Source: Membranipora membranacea
Lineage: Eukaryota; Bryozoa; Gymnolaemata; Cheilostomatida; Membraniporidae
Direction: 5' to 3'
Assembly: GCA_914767715.1 (NCBI GenBank)
Contig: OU612066.1
Location: 16,373,001 to 16,437,000, forward strand
Length of the DNA stretch: 64,000 nt
Below the pieces are notes generated by a model, which was given only the letters and a program-made list of their open reading frames with translations, was not told where the DNA came from and ran no database searches. The position numbers and the translations under genes were made by a program. Below are positions 34,770 through 46,451 of this stretch, piece by piece. The first letter of the stretch is position 1. Every line of letters begins with the position of its first letter.

Positions 34770-36170
34770 GGTTTCCTCCCCGAACAAGTTTTCAATAGCA
34801 TACCATTCATTATAAACTTATTACTTGGTGTGGTATGGTTAAATGGGAAAAGAGTGGCTGTGACAGTAGATGACGATGAATGAGATGGATGATTGTTTGA
34901 CATTGATTGCTTTGGATGATACTCGAGTACATGCTCGGGTAAGAAAAAGGGGGGGAGGTGGTGTGGCGTTGTTACGAGAGCTGCATTCAGATGTTGTGGG
35001 TGATGAGTTCACAACTATACTGTTTGGAACATACTCATCCGACTGACATGAAAGGCTGTCATTATAAATAGTCAAGAGTGTCCATGATCCTCTATGACCC
35101 CAATACAAAACAAGGGTCCTGCTATTATTGAATTTGTATCAAAGTATTGAAATTTTTATGTAAAAGCCATGGACCTTTACTCGAATTTATTTGCCTGTGG
35201 TAAAAAGTGTAATAGATGACATAGATCCAATCACATGGGGAATGCAACAAACATCATCCAGGTAAGCCTCAATACAGTTGTGTGACTTGCTCTTATGTCT
35301 TCCTCGGATAAAAGCGAAAAGCTCTGACTGTGTTTTTAGGGACCCTTATCCTTCCCGACAGCAACAAAAGTCCCAAATGGGTGGATGGAAGGCACAGGAG
35401 TTTAATCAGATTTATGTTTCACTATTTCAAATCTCTGATAACTAGGGTCAATATGACACTCAAGTGCAAGGTCTGACAAAGTATATCCTACGATAGACCG
35501 CAATAATTAATTTATATATGATTGTTATTATACCATATACCATAATATCATACCCAAATTTATATTTTGCTAACTTTTACACTGATGATACCATAATTAT
35601 AAGGGGGTACCAAGGCCAGAAGCAATGACACTGGTTATAAAACAAAGAGGAGACCAGAAACCATGGTGTAAAATTGGTTCTTAATAGATCTCAATTGATA
35701 AAAGGTTTTTTTCTGGAAATGTATGTCTGTATGTACCTTTATTCTCTGAACGGAGTTTGAGAAAAAAAACTGGTCTGCTGTAGTAAATAATTTTGTTAAA
35801 AATGCTGATGACTAAAACTTTTTATGATTGCATAAAAAACTTTTGTATTGTACATAGAATACAAAAATAAACTTAAAGGGCGAGTTATTCGAAATACTTA
35901 TAGCCTATGATCTAAAACAGCTTCTATGAATATAATTACCGGAGGTTTACTGTGTGTTTGCACACCCAACATGTAATAAATAAGATGCTCTTCTGCCTTG
36001 ATTTGAGGAGTAGCTGGAATCCAAGTGGGCGAGGATGTAGGGCGTAGCATTAGTACTATGTCTCCAAGCGCTCAGAGGGACTAACTTTCTCCAAATCAAA
36101 GACTTAAACTTGTTTGTACGTCTGTATCTTCATCTAAATTTAACTTGTAAAATAACTTTATTACATTGTT
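34770..36170 (+). other. Unit D 3' flank; no gene seen
   Basis: To about 35250 it matches the 3' flanks of B and C' (TACTGTTTGGAACATA; AAGGGTC-TG block; ATAGATCCAATCACATG). Beyond that I see no exon or repeat that I can define. Confidence 0.4.
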
Positions 36171-36175
36171 TCTAG

Positions 36176-36264
36176 TTCCTACTTGTGCTGAGGTGTGGTA
36201 CAGCTGGTGAAGGCTATATCAAACAACTTACTTACAAGGCAGCAGCGACTACTCGAGTATCTGG
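36176..36264 (+). other. Possible exon before the receptor-like pseudogene
   Basis: An 89-bp segment lies between a good acceptor (TTTCTAG) and a good donor (GGGTAAGT) and is open in one frame (LLVLRCGTAGEGYIKQL). Its phase does not join cleanly to the next candidate exon at 37768, so it is either not part of that gene, misplaced, or separated from it by a lost exon. Confidence 0.25.
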
Positions 36265-37608
36265 GTAAGTAACTTACATGTGACTGCAAACAGGCTTTGT
36301 GTAATAAATAGCTCAATGATCATACATAACATATTAACTAGCACCTGTTGCTTGTATTCTCTCGCACCCTTCAATAAATAAAGTCGATTTATAAAGGTTT
36401 AAGTTGCCCTTGCTATATTCGAAACTCTATCAATAATTTGAAATTATGATGTAAATTCGTCCTGTACCCGTATCAGATCAGAGAACTATACCTTCGTAAT
36501 TTAATTTGATGTAGAAAACAAATTGATCATTGTATGTTTCCGCAAAAAAAAAACTTTTTGTCAAAAAGTAGACAAAGTAAACTTATATACCCCGTTTACC
36601 AAGTCAGGTTAAGTTCAAATACTATTTAAAGGCCATTCTACTGGAAAACATGAAAATAAAAAATTTCTTCTTCTTTTTTCAAAAGAATTTGAACCAGAGA
36701 ACATTCCCTGTTCCCAGGTCTTCAAGACACCTCGGGTAACTCAATTCAATTTACAGTTTTTTTCCAAAATCCCATGTTCCTGTTTTTGGCATGAGATGTA
36801 CCACCTTCTATTCGTTGTTTTGGGATTAGAAGCTGGCCTCAATTTTCATCGATGTCTGGAGAAGGACCATAGATCTAGACCTGAGTTACTCTTGCTTTAC
36901 CAGGTATAGCTACTAAAGTAGGGTAGATAACTCAAGAGTATGGCTCAGATAATGGTCAATCTCATTCGGTTATACTGAGATCAAAATTGTGTAGTCTCCA
37001 GCTTTTCTGTAGGCTCACCCCTTTTGCATCATTACGATAGGCTACTATGTCACTGCTGTTCTGTTATAGATGGTCTACTTTCATTTGTATGGGTAAAATG
37101 TTTTTTGAAATGGGAGTAAAATAGTTTTTGTAATGGGAGATTTAATCCTATTGAGCCTATTTTTGTGACTAGGTTTTACATGCCAAATGATTGGTATTGT
37201 ATGAATCATGGCAGTCTGATGGTTCAATGTAAGATTTGAGAAGTCGGCAGCAGCGGACAAGGGAAAAGGTCACTTCTCAACCCAACCCAAGGCTTTCAAA
37301 AGAACATAATAGTTTAATGCAATAAAAAAACTTAGTTATGAGTCAGAATCAAAAGGTTAACCTTCACTAGCAAGTCCAGTGACTTATATGTGTAAGGTGA
37401 CATGCAAGTGTTGGGTGACCTGGAGAGGAAAACAAATTTTTTTCTGAAAAGCTTAGTTAACTTATCTAAGTGATCCTGCTATTAGAAATGATATTTAATA
37501 TATAATCCAAAAGATTTTAAAAGGCACTAGATACACACTGAGCCCTACAAATTTTCTGGTGCCAGACTATCAACAGTTTCTACTTTCTCACTACTGTTAA
37601 TTCTTTGA

Positions 37609-37754
37609 TAGATAGATAGATGGATGGGTGGGTGGGTGGTTGGGTGGAAGGGTGGAAGGATGGATGGGTGGATGGGTGGATGGGTGGATGGGTGGATGGG
37701 TGGATGGGTGGATGGGTGGATGGGTGGATGGGTGGATGGATGGATGGATGGATT
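37609..37754. repeat. GATA/GGATGGGT minisatellite
   Basis: GATA units are followed by GGATGGGTGGATGGGT units and end in GGATGGAT. Both strands give long repetitive open frames (WMGGWVDG or THPPIHPS) that are not genes. It ends a few bases before the acceptor of the exon at 37768 and has replaced any polypyrimidine tract there. Confidence 0.95.
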
Positions 37755-38633
37755 TTGCAAGCTGTAGGTATAGGTGAAAGGGCACTGCTCTGTAAAACCA
37801 ACAAAGCTGAGTTGCTTCTGCTCAACACAGATACTGGGAACTTCACCATGGTCGGAGAGGGAGTGACAAATTTGCCCTGCAATCACCCTGAGTGTGGTCA
37901 GAAAAGGATGAATGTATCACTTGTGGCCCATTATCAAACCAGAGGAAGAGAATTGTATGCTTTGGATAAAGACGACAGTTTAATCATACTCAAATATAAT
38001 AGTAAGTCATACTATATTATCTCCCTTCTGGACTTCTGGACAAATATATTATTTAGAGATAACTACGGGGAAATACCCTAAAAATTCATTTATCCTCCTT
38101 GTACTACATCTATTCAGTTAAAATTGTTCACATTTAAATATGGTTGCTTACTCTAGAATGATCATTCCGATGTGGAAAATAGGAAATTTAAAAATTTGAT
38201 CTCTGCACTTGTAAACTCTAACAACATTACAGTTTTTTTATGAATCTATTTTTGCAGTCAGTGTCTTCTATGATAATGAGGATACAGCATTTAACATTTT
38301 AATCAATGGCTCATCAAAAACAAGTAAGATCAGTATATCTTATTCTAAACTACACCTTGATGTGCATTCTCTGACACACGTTTTATTCATGAAGTGTCTT
38401 CTGACAAGTGGCCAGTGGTGTCTCGGCCAATTCTTTTGCTCATGAAAGAATAATATTCCATATTTATTGTTGGAAATGAAAAATAGCAATCTGAGTTAGC
38501 ATTACATGATAGTTAGAAATTCAACAATCGTCACGATCCACAGAGCACCTCATAGTTATATGAATAAGCACGGATTCTATCTACACACATCAATTTTACA
38601 GCTGCCATAATTGGGAGTACTGTAGGCGCAGTG

Positions 38634-38921
38634 CATTGAATTCCATATCTGGAATAGCATCCTTAGCTTTCTTTTGCAAAACAAAGGGCTTGCAAATATA
38701 GCCAGTCCCTAGTAGCAATCTAGAAATGCCCTAATCATCGACACTGTATGGGGTGTAATTACTGCTTGCAATTTTGTAAACAAGACAATTTCTCAGGCTA
38801 ATTATTCATGCTACTAGGGACAGCCAATCAGATAACAGTCATATGGGTCCCTGTGTTTAGTGTCCTAACCGTATAACGCTATGATACTATTTCCATTCTA
38901 AGAGAAGAATCTAATTCAGTG
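38634..38921. mobile_element. 288-bp hAT-type MITE in the transmembrane exon
   Basis: The element starts CATTGAATTCCA and ends TCTAATTCAGTG, giving imperfect inverted termini (CAYTGAATT). It is flanked by GCGCAGTG at 38626-38633 and 38922-38929. Eight-bp duplications and CA...TG ends are typical of hAT elements. Deleting the element plus one duplication copy restores an uninterrupted frame through the membrane helix (GSTVGAVILYSLGIALTVF). It has no coding capacity. Confidence 0.85.
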
Positions 38922-39315
38922 GCGCAGTGATACTTTATTCATTGGGAATAGCTTTGACTGTTTTCTGCCTCCGCAATAGAAAGATGAAGAGACAGACTTT
39001 AAATAACACGACCCAGAGAACTCACAGAAATCACTTCCACATTGTCAATGACGGGATTGAAGGTTGGTTCTGATCAATGTTTCTTTTTAAATATTAACCT
39101 GAATATCAACAAAGCATTTTAAAAATCTACCAAGAATATGAAATTTTATATTGGTATATGCTAGGGGCTAGTAATGAAAAGACAAGGCTAAATAGTAAAG
39201 CAGTAAGTCTGTAAATAGTGACCGCATGTAATTTACCTACCTAGCAATCTTATTTCATGCAACAAATGTTTGTAATATTTTCACGGATTTGTCCTCCCAT
39301 ACCTATTGAGAAGAT

Positions 39316-39401
39316 GACTGCTAATCATGAGTGAAACCTTGTGATTCTCTTGACTCTCGACTGCTAATCATGGGTGAAACCTTGTGATTCTCTTGACTCA
39401 A
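39316..39401. repeat. 43-bp tandem duplication
   Basis: GACTGCTAATCATGAGTGAA and the sequence after it up to CTTGACTC is present twice with one mismatch, in the last intron of the receptor-like pseudogene. Confidence 0.9.
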
Positions 39402-40324
39402 TATTCTGCTCATATCGGTCCACTTTAAACACCTGAAATGAGATGGAGTGTATGTTTTTTGTAAGTTGATTTCATTTCATCCTAGTGTTTAGCGCCAATT
39501 TCCCACCTGAAAATAATAAATATATATGTTGCCAAGACCCCAATGTACTGATGAAAAAAACACAAAAAATCACCACAACACAGTTAACAAAGCGCTGACT
39601 TTTGTTACTGCTTTCAGAAGTAGAGCTCAGCTCATTTAATAGGGAAACAGAAGATGAAGGAACGACGGGCATTGAAGAGAGCTGAGCTGAAACAAGTGAG
39701 GAAAGATCCAAACATGTTAGAATCTTTAAAGACAGGCCACTTCCTCCTCTACCACAGTCTAGAGAACCCACAGTGCAGGTACATCAAGCTCAAAGTGATG
39801 CCTCAGAATCAGATGTTTACTGCTTTGCGGATGTTCGTGAATATTACAAGGAAGGCTCAGTAACAAGAACACCAGCAGTAAGAGATGGAAGGCCTCCTAT
39901 AGTTCCTCGCCGTTTCAGACCAAGATTGCCACTACCAAAGCTTGACCAGGAAAGTGGGCAAATAAACAGCCCTTCACCTTGTGACAACCCAAGTTTCCTC
40001 CCTAATCCTGATGCAGAGAAGTACAACCATGACCTATATGGCACGTATCACAGTGGATCATACTATGAAAACCAAGGATCAATATATAACAGGTCTCAGA
40101 CAACTCCACCCCGTCCAAGACCACGACTTTCCCTCCAAACTACACGACCGCGAAATATACAGAAGGAAGACCTGTCATCCAACAAAATGAACCATACTAT
40201 GACGAGGTGCTGGGCCATAGCGACAAATCAGCACCCACACCAGTGTTAGTGCATGGTTAACCTCCGAATATAGTACCCAATCCCACACAGCAGCGTTCAA
40301 ATATTTTTGTGACTGTTGTCTCTG

Positions 40325-40745
40325 ATAAGATGGAGTTTAAAATGCATACAAATTTTGAACAACAAACAGGTATTGTCACTGTATTAGCCAGAGATCCATA
40401 ATCCATTGAGGATCAGACTTTTGATAATCATCAGAGCAATCAACTATAGCTATCCAGAACATCAGTGACAAAGCCTTATTTTTTATCATTGAACCTCTCT
40501 TAGGAACATATGCTGCAAGCATATTGAAGTCATGTTTTTGAACACAGCCTATATTTTTTTATTTACCAATTTTTTTTCATTATTCTAAATAATTTAATGT
40601 ATTTCATCATGTTCATTTATTAATTTTTGTTTATTATCTTATTTTTCTTATTATATTTTACTATTTCAATTTACATTTATATTATATTATATTTCAATTT
40701 ATATATTTTACAGTTTCTGTTTTTCTGCCACTTTATTTCACCACT
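40325..40745 (+). repeat. 3' flank of the pseudogene, duplicated at 28140-28560
   Basis: It is alignable over about 400 bp with 28140-28560. Here it directly follows the tail exon, so it may be the ancestral 3' UTR. Confidence 0.6.
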
Positions 40746-40952
40746 CAAAGTGAATGACATACCACATAATACATGCATTGATATGTTAGTATTGACAGGG
40801 TAAAGCTAGCTAACAGTACTCTGGATGTACATGGGCTGATTCTGATTTGTTTGACTATTTCATATTAAAATATTTCATTGCTTCGCCCATCTCTGATCGA
40901 CAGAAAACCCTGTTGCAGTTTCAAAGTTCATTCAAATTAGATATACATTAAG

Positions 40953-41071
40953 TAGATCAAGTTTGATCAATTTTGGTAATGTTGAAGTCCCCCCCCCCCC
41001 CCTTTACTGACGAAACCTCGGTGTCAGTAGAGGGTGGAACTCCAGCGCTAGCAAATGGATCAAACTTGAGC
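40953..41071. mobile_element. Palindromic MITE family, copy 2, with a C-run
   Basis: Outer arms GTAGATCAAGTTTGATCAAT and AAATGGATCAAACTTGAGC are inverted copies of each other. The left half includes a homopolymer of about 16 C at 40989, and TGACG/GTGTCA sequences near the centre are also inverted. Confidence 0.6.
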
Positions 41072-41740
41072 TATATTTTAATTTAGTCACAAAATGTGCG
41101 GCATCATCAGTGTCCATAACTTTAACAAAATTTGAGTAAGTTGCTGGCGCTTAACATGCTTAACATTCTTTGCGGTTGAATAAACTCAGTATTTTAAATT
41201 CCATCAATCCTTGCACAACAATGGTATAAGCAGAACAAAGTTGCACACTAATGCAATCACACATCCCGCCAATTGATATGATTTATTGAGTTTTTTAATG
41301 ACAAAGCAATAAGCTGGATACAAGCAAAAGCTCAGTCCTTTTATACAAGAACTGCTTAATAAATTCAAATTGCCAATTATTTTATTAATAAAAAGAAAAT
41401 CACAGGACTATCCAGCATTCCTGTTTCCCATAATGCATGCACCAGGCTGACGCAAAGGAAAAATTCACAAGCATTTTTATAATGGCACCACCCTATTGCA
41501 ATTGCTTGAGCTCATGAACTAGAATTATCTGTCTTGTGTGGTGTGGGGTACTTTAAGTACAATTTAGTATTTACCTTCAATAATGTCATTATAATATACC
41601 CAAAAAATATCCGCTAAAGTGGAGTAGTTGTCCGTGAAGTGAGAAAATGAGATGCGTATTCGGAAAGATAAATCTCTCTGGCCTCTCAGCCCTCACTACC
41701 AATTAGTAATACGACCTAAAATATGTTGATGATGTTGTTG

Positions 41741-44700
41741 TTATTGCATTTCTTCTTCATCCTGAAATGTAAAAAAAAAAGAAAAGAGTTGATATAAGTC
41801 TAGGGCTTGTCTAACACACTGCCATCATAATCTTGTTTGAAATAGATGTGACCAAGGGGCAGATATATTTAGACGCCTAGCCTGACACCATGAACACTAC
41901 AGTGAATCGAAATTCAAGCCCTTTTATAACAGCTTCTGACTCACTCTGGCGGAAAAATTGTATATTATAATACCCTTTTTCTGTAGTATGGTTTAGAGAA
42001 CAATGATTCCATAGCGCGGCAATGTGCCACGGCAGAGTAAAACGTTGTTATACTGAGCGTAAATTTGTTTATGTTGTGGGAAAAATGTATCTACTCTGTA
42101 TTAAGGAGGATTGGATGAGAAATCCTGGAGAGGTTTCATAAACCTCCTTTCATATACAAAAAGCAACATTGGAATTTCAATTTCACCGAAGTCAATTTGT
42201 TTAAAACCTGTACCATATCTGATACATGACGACTAAAACCAAATAATTACAATCGGTTCCGCCTATGGCAGCAAACTAAGCCAACATATCACCCTATGTA
42301 GACTTTCTTGAAAGACAGGGTCTGAATGAGCCTCTGCAGGGCTACTGCTCAAGTTAGTGATAAAGAGGAAGATGAAAAATTATTATTACTATTGGGTATG
42401 CAGTAGGCTAGAAGTGTATATCACATTTACCACATGCTCCAAATTTATTAAGATATGTTCAAAATGAGTAGTACTGCTGTTGTTAAAAAATGACAATCAT
42501 TTTCTTATTCTCATACCTCCTGCACTAGATTTATTTTAGCAGAAAAAACTGAATAATATTTTTTCCTGACCAAATTATACAATATCTTTTTTCTGACAAA
42601 ATTTTTTAAATATATTTTTAACAAATATACAAATTTGGTTGTCAACTACGCTGTATGTATCTAATGTTTGGTGTTGATGATTCATACTAGCATTGGCAAT
42701 TTATACTGCCAAATTCCAACACATCAAGCCAGAATCACTTGAGACAAACTTTTCAATAGTTTACTTGATTGAATTAATGATTTATGCCAAAGACCCTGAA
42801 CGATATGAATAAGTATTTACAGAGGTGGCAGGGTATTCCTCAAACTTTAACCAGTGAGCGGCCTTGATTGACATGGATGGCTGGTGTTTGTGGTATTTCT
42901 AATAAAGATCATGCTACACAAGATTTTAACAACACCACGATCATGGGACCAATTAATGGAGGATGCAAACAACAATTTTGGGGAACAACAATATTGGTCT
43001 TCAAATTATTGAGAACTACCCACCCCATAATTAAGAGATTCACCATGCAAACAAATATTCTTCAGATGTACACAAAGCTGTTCAGGGGGGGTCTTTCAAT
43101 TCGAATGAGCGATGCTTTACTAAAGCGAATTATCCCCATCACATCGCTCAATATTATCACTCACTTGGTCTTTCAATTAGACAAAATCTCGCCCAAATCA
43201 CTCACTCAGAATGTATATAGTTTCATCATTGAGTGGGTGATTTATGAGCGACATCCTAGCAGGTCTCACTCACTCACCGAGTGAGCGATCAGATTGCAAT
43301 AATTTTTGCTGTTTCTAATTGAAAGACCCCCCTGCATGGATTTGAGGGACTCACAATTGGATGAAAATTCGCTCCCAAATCGCTCAGTCATCGATGGCAC
43401 TATATACATTCTGAGTGAGAGATTTGGGAAAGAATTTGTCTAATTGCAAGACCAAGTGATTATTTTTTAACGATGTGATAGTGATAACTTGTATAGTAAA
43501 GCATTGCTCTTTCTGTTTTGAAGACCCCCAGCATGGATTAGATAAACTCACCATGGGATGAAAAGTAAGGTTCCGAGAAGCTCCTTCAGTTGGTGCTGTG
43601 GACACATAACTAGATAGTGATGTATTATCCATACTATTAGTCGCCATTATAGGATTATTAACTGTACTACTACTAGTCAAAAATGAGTCACTTTGTGGGC
43701 CAGCAGTTTGCATAGAATGTGTACCAGAGTTTGTGTGAGTCCTAGTAGGGGAATTAAATGGATTATAAGGCTGTGAGTCCGGGTCCACTTGTTTGGGCCC
43801 AGGGCTACCCAGGTCTGACCCACATTTAGACATTTCTTGTGTAATATCCAGTAGACCATCTTCGGATACTTGTAAAATCACCCAGATTGTATCTAGAAAT
43901 AAAAAATAAAAAATCAGTGATGGACTGCGAGTCCTAGATTGATGTGTCATTGCAGTCTTACTATAGACTAAGGAGTATTGAAGCTGAAGAGACCAGTACC
44001 TTTTCTCAGTCATATTATAGTACTGGTCTGATAGCCAGCACTAACACAGGTCAACACAGCAGAGTTGACCAAGATGCTGGTTGGAAAACCAATTCCTTAG
44101 CCAGTACATTTTATCGCCTATCAATTCTCAACCCCTAGTCCCTGTGCTTGAACTTTGTATCAGATTGCTGTTAATGTCATGCGATATCAACTACCTCTTT
44201 GTGGTTGTCAAAGAAATAACAGCGTCACAAGAAGTAGAAAACTGGTATATACTGTATTTTATTAAGAGTAGGTAATAGATATTACCTCCAAACAATGGAC
44301 CATATCAATACTCAACCCCTAGTCCCCTTGGCATGGCCTGCGATATCAACCACCTCTTTGTGGTTGACAAAGGAATGCCACTGACAACAACTCACGAGGT
44401 AGAAAACTTGGACGTACGAGCCTTTTAGGTTTTTTGGTTTTGAGAAACAAAAACCCAAAAACCATGGCTGCATGACAAGGCTAGGGACGTATTGTATTGT
44501 ATTAAGAGTAGAGTAAAGGTATTACCTCCAAACAAAGGACCAGTCGGCGAGGACATTCTCCATTGACCTTGATACATTCCCGGCGTTCTAGGACTATTCA
44601 TCGGTACGCTGACGTCATATTCACTACCAGGAAGCAATGCATCTACCATAACCCTCTCTGTACAGCCCAGCTGATGACCGAGTATAAACTTTAGTGAGCA

Positions 44701-46447
44701 ACCAGGTGGCCAGTGACTATCACCTGTGGGTCAAGTATAGCAACACAGACAGGTCAGAGCGAACAGCAACTAAGACTATGCTTACTATATATATGCCATA
44801 TACATCAAATGAGGTATGTATGATCAGCTAGGAGGTAGTCTTCCAAACAAAATACTAGCAGGGAAGTGCCTGTCCAAGTATAGTAGATGTGAATGAGTAA
44901 GCCAAGAAAACATAGCTGGCTCTATCAGACTATGAAATGTTCAAAGTGTCTGTTTTTGTAGGTCAAAACATCCTTAGGTGAACTGAAAAGCATGTAAATT
45001 CAGTTTTCTCTAAGAACTGGACAGTCAAGTTGACAATGTGACTGTCTGCAAAATTTAACACAATATGCTGACAGGATCACGAGCAAAAGGGGATACAGTA
45101 TGAACACTTAAACCTAGCACCTTGATAAGGGCTGGTCTCTCTTTCAAACAATATATGATATGTCCAGAATGCCTTAGGGATTACCTGTGTTCTTTATCCT
45201 CCATGTCTTAGTAAAGTTTACACCTGGCCGTACGGATTCCCCATCACCAATTGTTATATCTTTGACCAGTGTCATGCTCAGAATAGGGGCCACCGGGCCA
45301 GAGGACGGCTGCTCAAAATCATAATAAGATCCGATGGCAGCTTGAAGATTCCTGAGAAAGAGAAACAGAACATGAAACTTCACTGTTGGAAGGCAAGCAG
45401 AATGAAATGGATATGACATGTCAAATGCCCTATTTGATAAGTGAAGTGAGCATACATTTCAAGTTTCAGTTGAATCATCTAGACTTCAATGTAATGTTGA
45501 CAACTAACTGTTGAAGAATGGAAGGCTCATGGACTAACTATTAAATAATAAGTACACAATCTAATCAAATATCCTGCCTACCAAGTAGCCCTAACAGGCA
45601 AAACAACGATGAGCTTGATGATGCGTATGTTGACAGCAGGTCTAGCAATGGGAGAGAGTTCACTCTTTCGGATCAAACACCTTACCAATAGGTTTATGTA
45701 GTTTTTAGTGCCCAAATAAACAGGCCTTAGTCAGTGGGTTAGTTGCTTGTAAACTTCGAGGCTTTGAAAAGTAAGTAAAACAGATTAGTTAGTCATAGTT
45801 ATTCATTTGGCATTAATTGTCACTTCTCTCATGTACCAGTAGGGGAGCTTCATCAGTTTCAGAGTTAGACCAACAAACAAAAGTGTGTGTAGCCCATAGG
45901 CATAAGGAGTTTGCCCCTTCATAGGGGGGCAGTTCACAGGCTGGCAAACTCCTTATGCCTATGGTGTAGCCCTTTTAGTTAGTGTAGGCCTAACTATCTA
46001 TATATATCTAGTTTCAATTATTACCTATTTTGACGCTGTGGTTAACCCAAGATGATAATAGTTTAACAAGACATGAAACTGAGCCATTGGTCAGGGATTT
46101 TGTCACAAGAAGTCCCACAAGTAGTTGTAGCCTACCCTACACTCTCAGTCATCTCATCATCATTGAGATATCTCCAATTCCGTTACCATTTGCACACCAT
46201 AACACTTTCAGTTGAATATACATCACTGCCACCTAAGGATAGATTTGGCCACCTACTCTCACATATCATAATATCTCTCAGTGCATCCTTACCAGTTGTT
46301 CATGTCCAGGAAGAAGGTACAGGCAGCAGGATTCAGCTGGTTGCCCAGCAGTTTCTGAAATTCATTAACCAACACTTCCCTATCTTGAGTGCCCATGGAT
46401 AGGAATTGCTGCATGAGCTGTGCATCAATATCATTGTCAACATCCAT
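41741..46447 (-). CDS. ILRUN: ILRUN (C6orf106) orthologue, UBA-like plus NBR1-type FW domain
   Basis: Exons 46293-46447, 45185-45351, 44526-44723, 43552-43892 and probably 41741-41761 join in phase (882 bp, 293 residues; human protein 298). Residues 1-55 are the UBA-like part (DAQLMQQFLSMGT, NQLNPAACTFFLDMNNW), and NLQAAIGSYYDFE follows. The FW (four-tryptophan) domain spans about 70-185: KTWRIKNTG, SHWPPGC, MYQGQWRMSSPTG and TIWVIL. The rest is a Ser/Asn-rich tail. The ATG at 46447 lies two bases after an acceptor-like TTGTAG, so a 5' UTR exon probably exists upstream. In mammals ILRUN restrains p300/CBP with IRF3 and affects inflammation and lipids. AATAAA (minus) is at 41282-41287. The first four exons are firm; the last is a strong acceptor followed by DEEEMQ and a stop. 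Confidence 0.88.
43083..43334. mobile_element. MITE with CAGGGGGGTCTTTCAATT termini in ILRUN intron 4
   Basis: Left end CAGGGGGGGTCTTTCAATT and right end AATTGAAAGACCCCCCTG are inverted repeats. The interior is rich in GAGTGAG/CTCACTC and GAGCGAT words. No clear target duplication is visible. Confidence 0.65.
43381..43527. repeat. Inverted partial copy of the neighbouring MITE next to an ILRUN donor
   Basis: This segment matches the reverse complement of about 43090-43225 (ACTATATACATTCTGAGTGA; AGTAAAGCATTGCTC). After each CCCCC end comes GCATGGATT...ACTCAC (43333-43353 and 43530-43551), so the flank including the ILRUN exon 4 splice donor is partly duplicated. Confidence 0.55.
44120..44550. 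repeat. About 240-bp tandem duplication across the ILRUN exon 3 donor
   Basis: TCAACCCCTAGTCCC, GCGATATCAAC-ACCTCTTTG and ATTACCTCCAAACAA-GGACC each occur twice, about 190-240 bp apart. The last is the end of exon 3 with its donor (44521-44540); the second version at 44282-44301 is a decoy donor within intron 3. Confidence 0.65.
45891..45970. repeat. 80-bp hairpin in ILRUN intron 1
   Basis: AGCCCATAGGCATAAGGAGT and TTGCC pair with GGCAAACTCCTTATGCCTAT and GGTGTAGC around a short G/C-containing loop. It looks like a small foldback element. Confidence 0.7.
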
Positions 46448-46451
46448 CTCT

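Larger units (their letters stand above)
37768..40260 (+). pseudogene. Single-pass membrane receptor-like gene, multiply broken
   Basis: Exons at 37768-38001, 38258-38323, 38602-38633 plus 38930-39062, and 39618-40260 join in phase. The outer part contains [17 protein letters not shown] and [16 protein letters not shown] membrane helix (AIIGSTVGAV + ILYSLGIALTVFCL) and basic stop-transfer RNRKMKRQ follow. The tail has the Src-SH3-type motif RPLPPLP, several PxxP runs (RPRLPLP, TPPRPRPR) and tyrosine sites (SDVY, YYENQ, EPYYDEV). Three lesions are visible: a 288-bp MITE inside the helix exon, TGA at 39683-39685, and a one-base shift near 40130 that separates the first tail frame from the EPYYDEV frame ending at 40258-40260. 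The upstream exons and signal peptide are not found. Family unrecognised. Confidence 0.65.

Noticed and set aside
37545-37886. Minus-strand open frames of HPPIHPST repeats and the plus-strand WMGGWVDG frame
   Set aside because: They are translations of the GGATGGGT minisatellite; only the plus frame after about 37768 looks like real protein.
42868-43284. 138-codon plus-strand frame in ILRUN intron 4
   Set aside because: Half of it is MITE sequence and the peptide has no recognisable motif or splice context.
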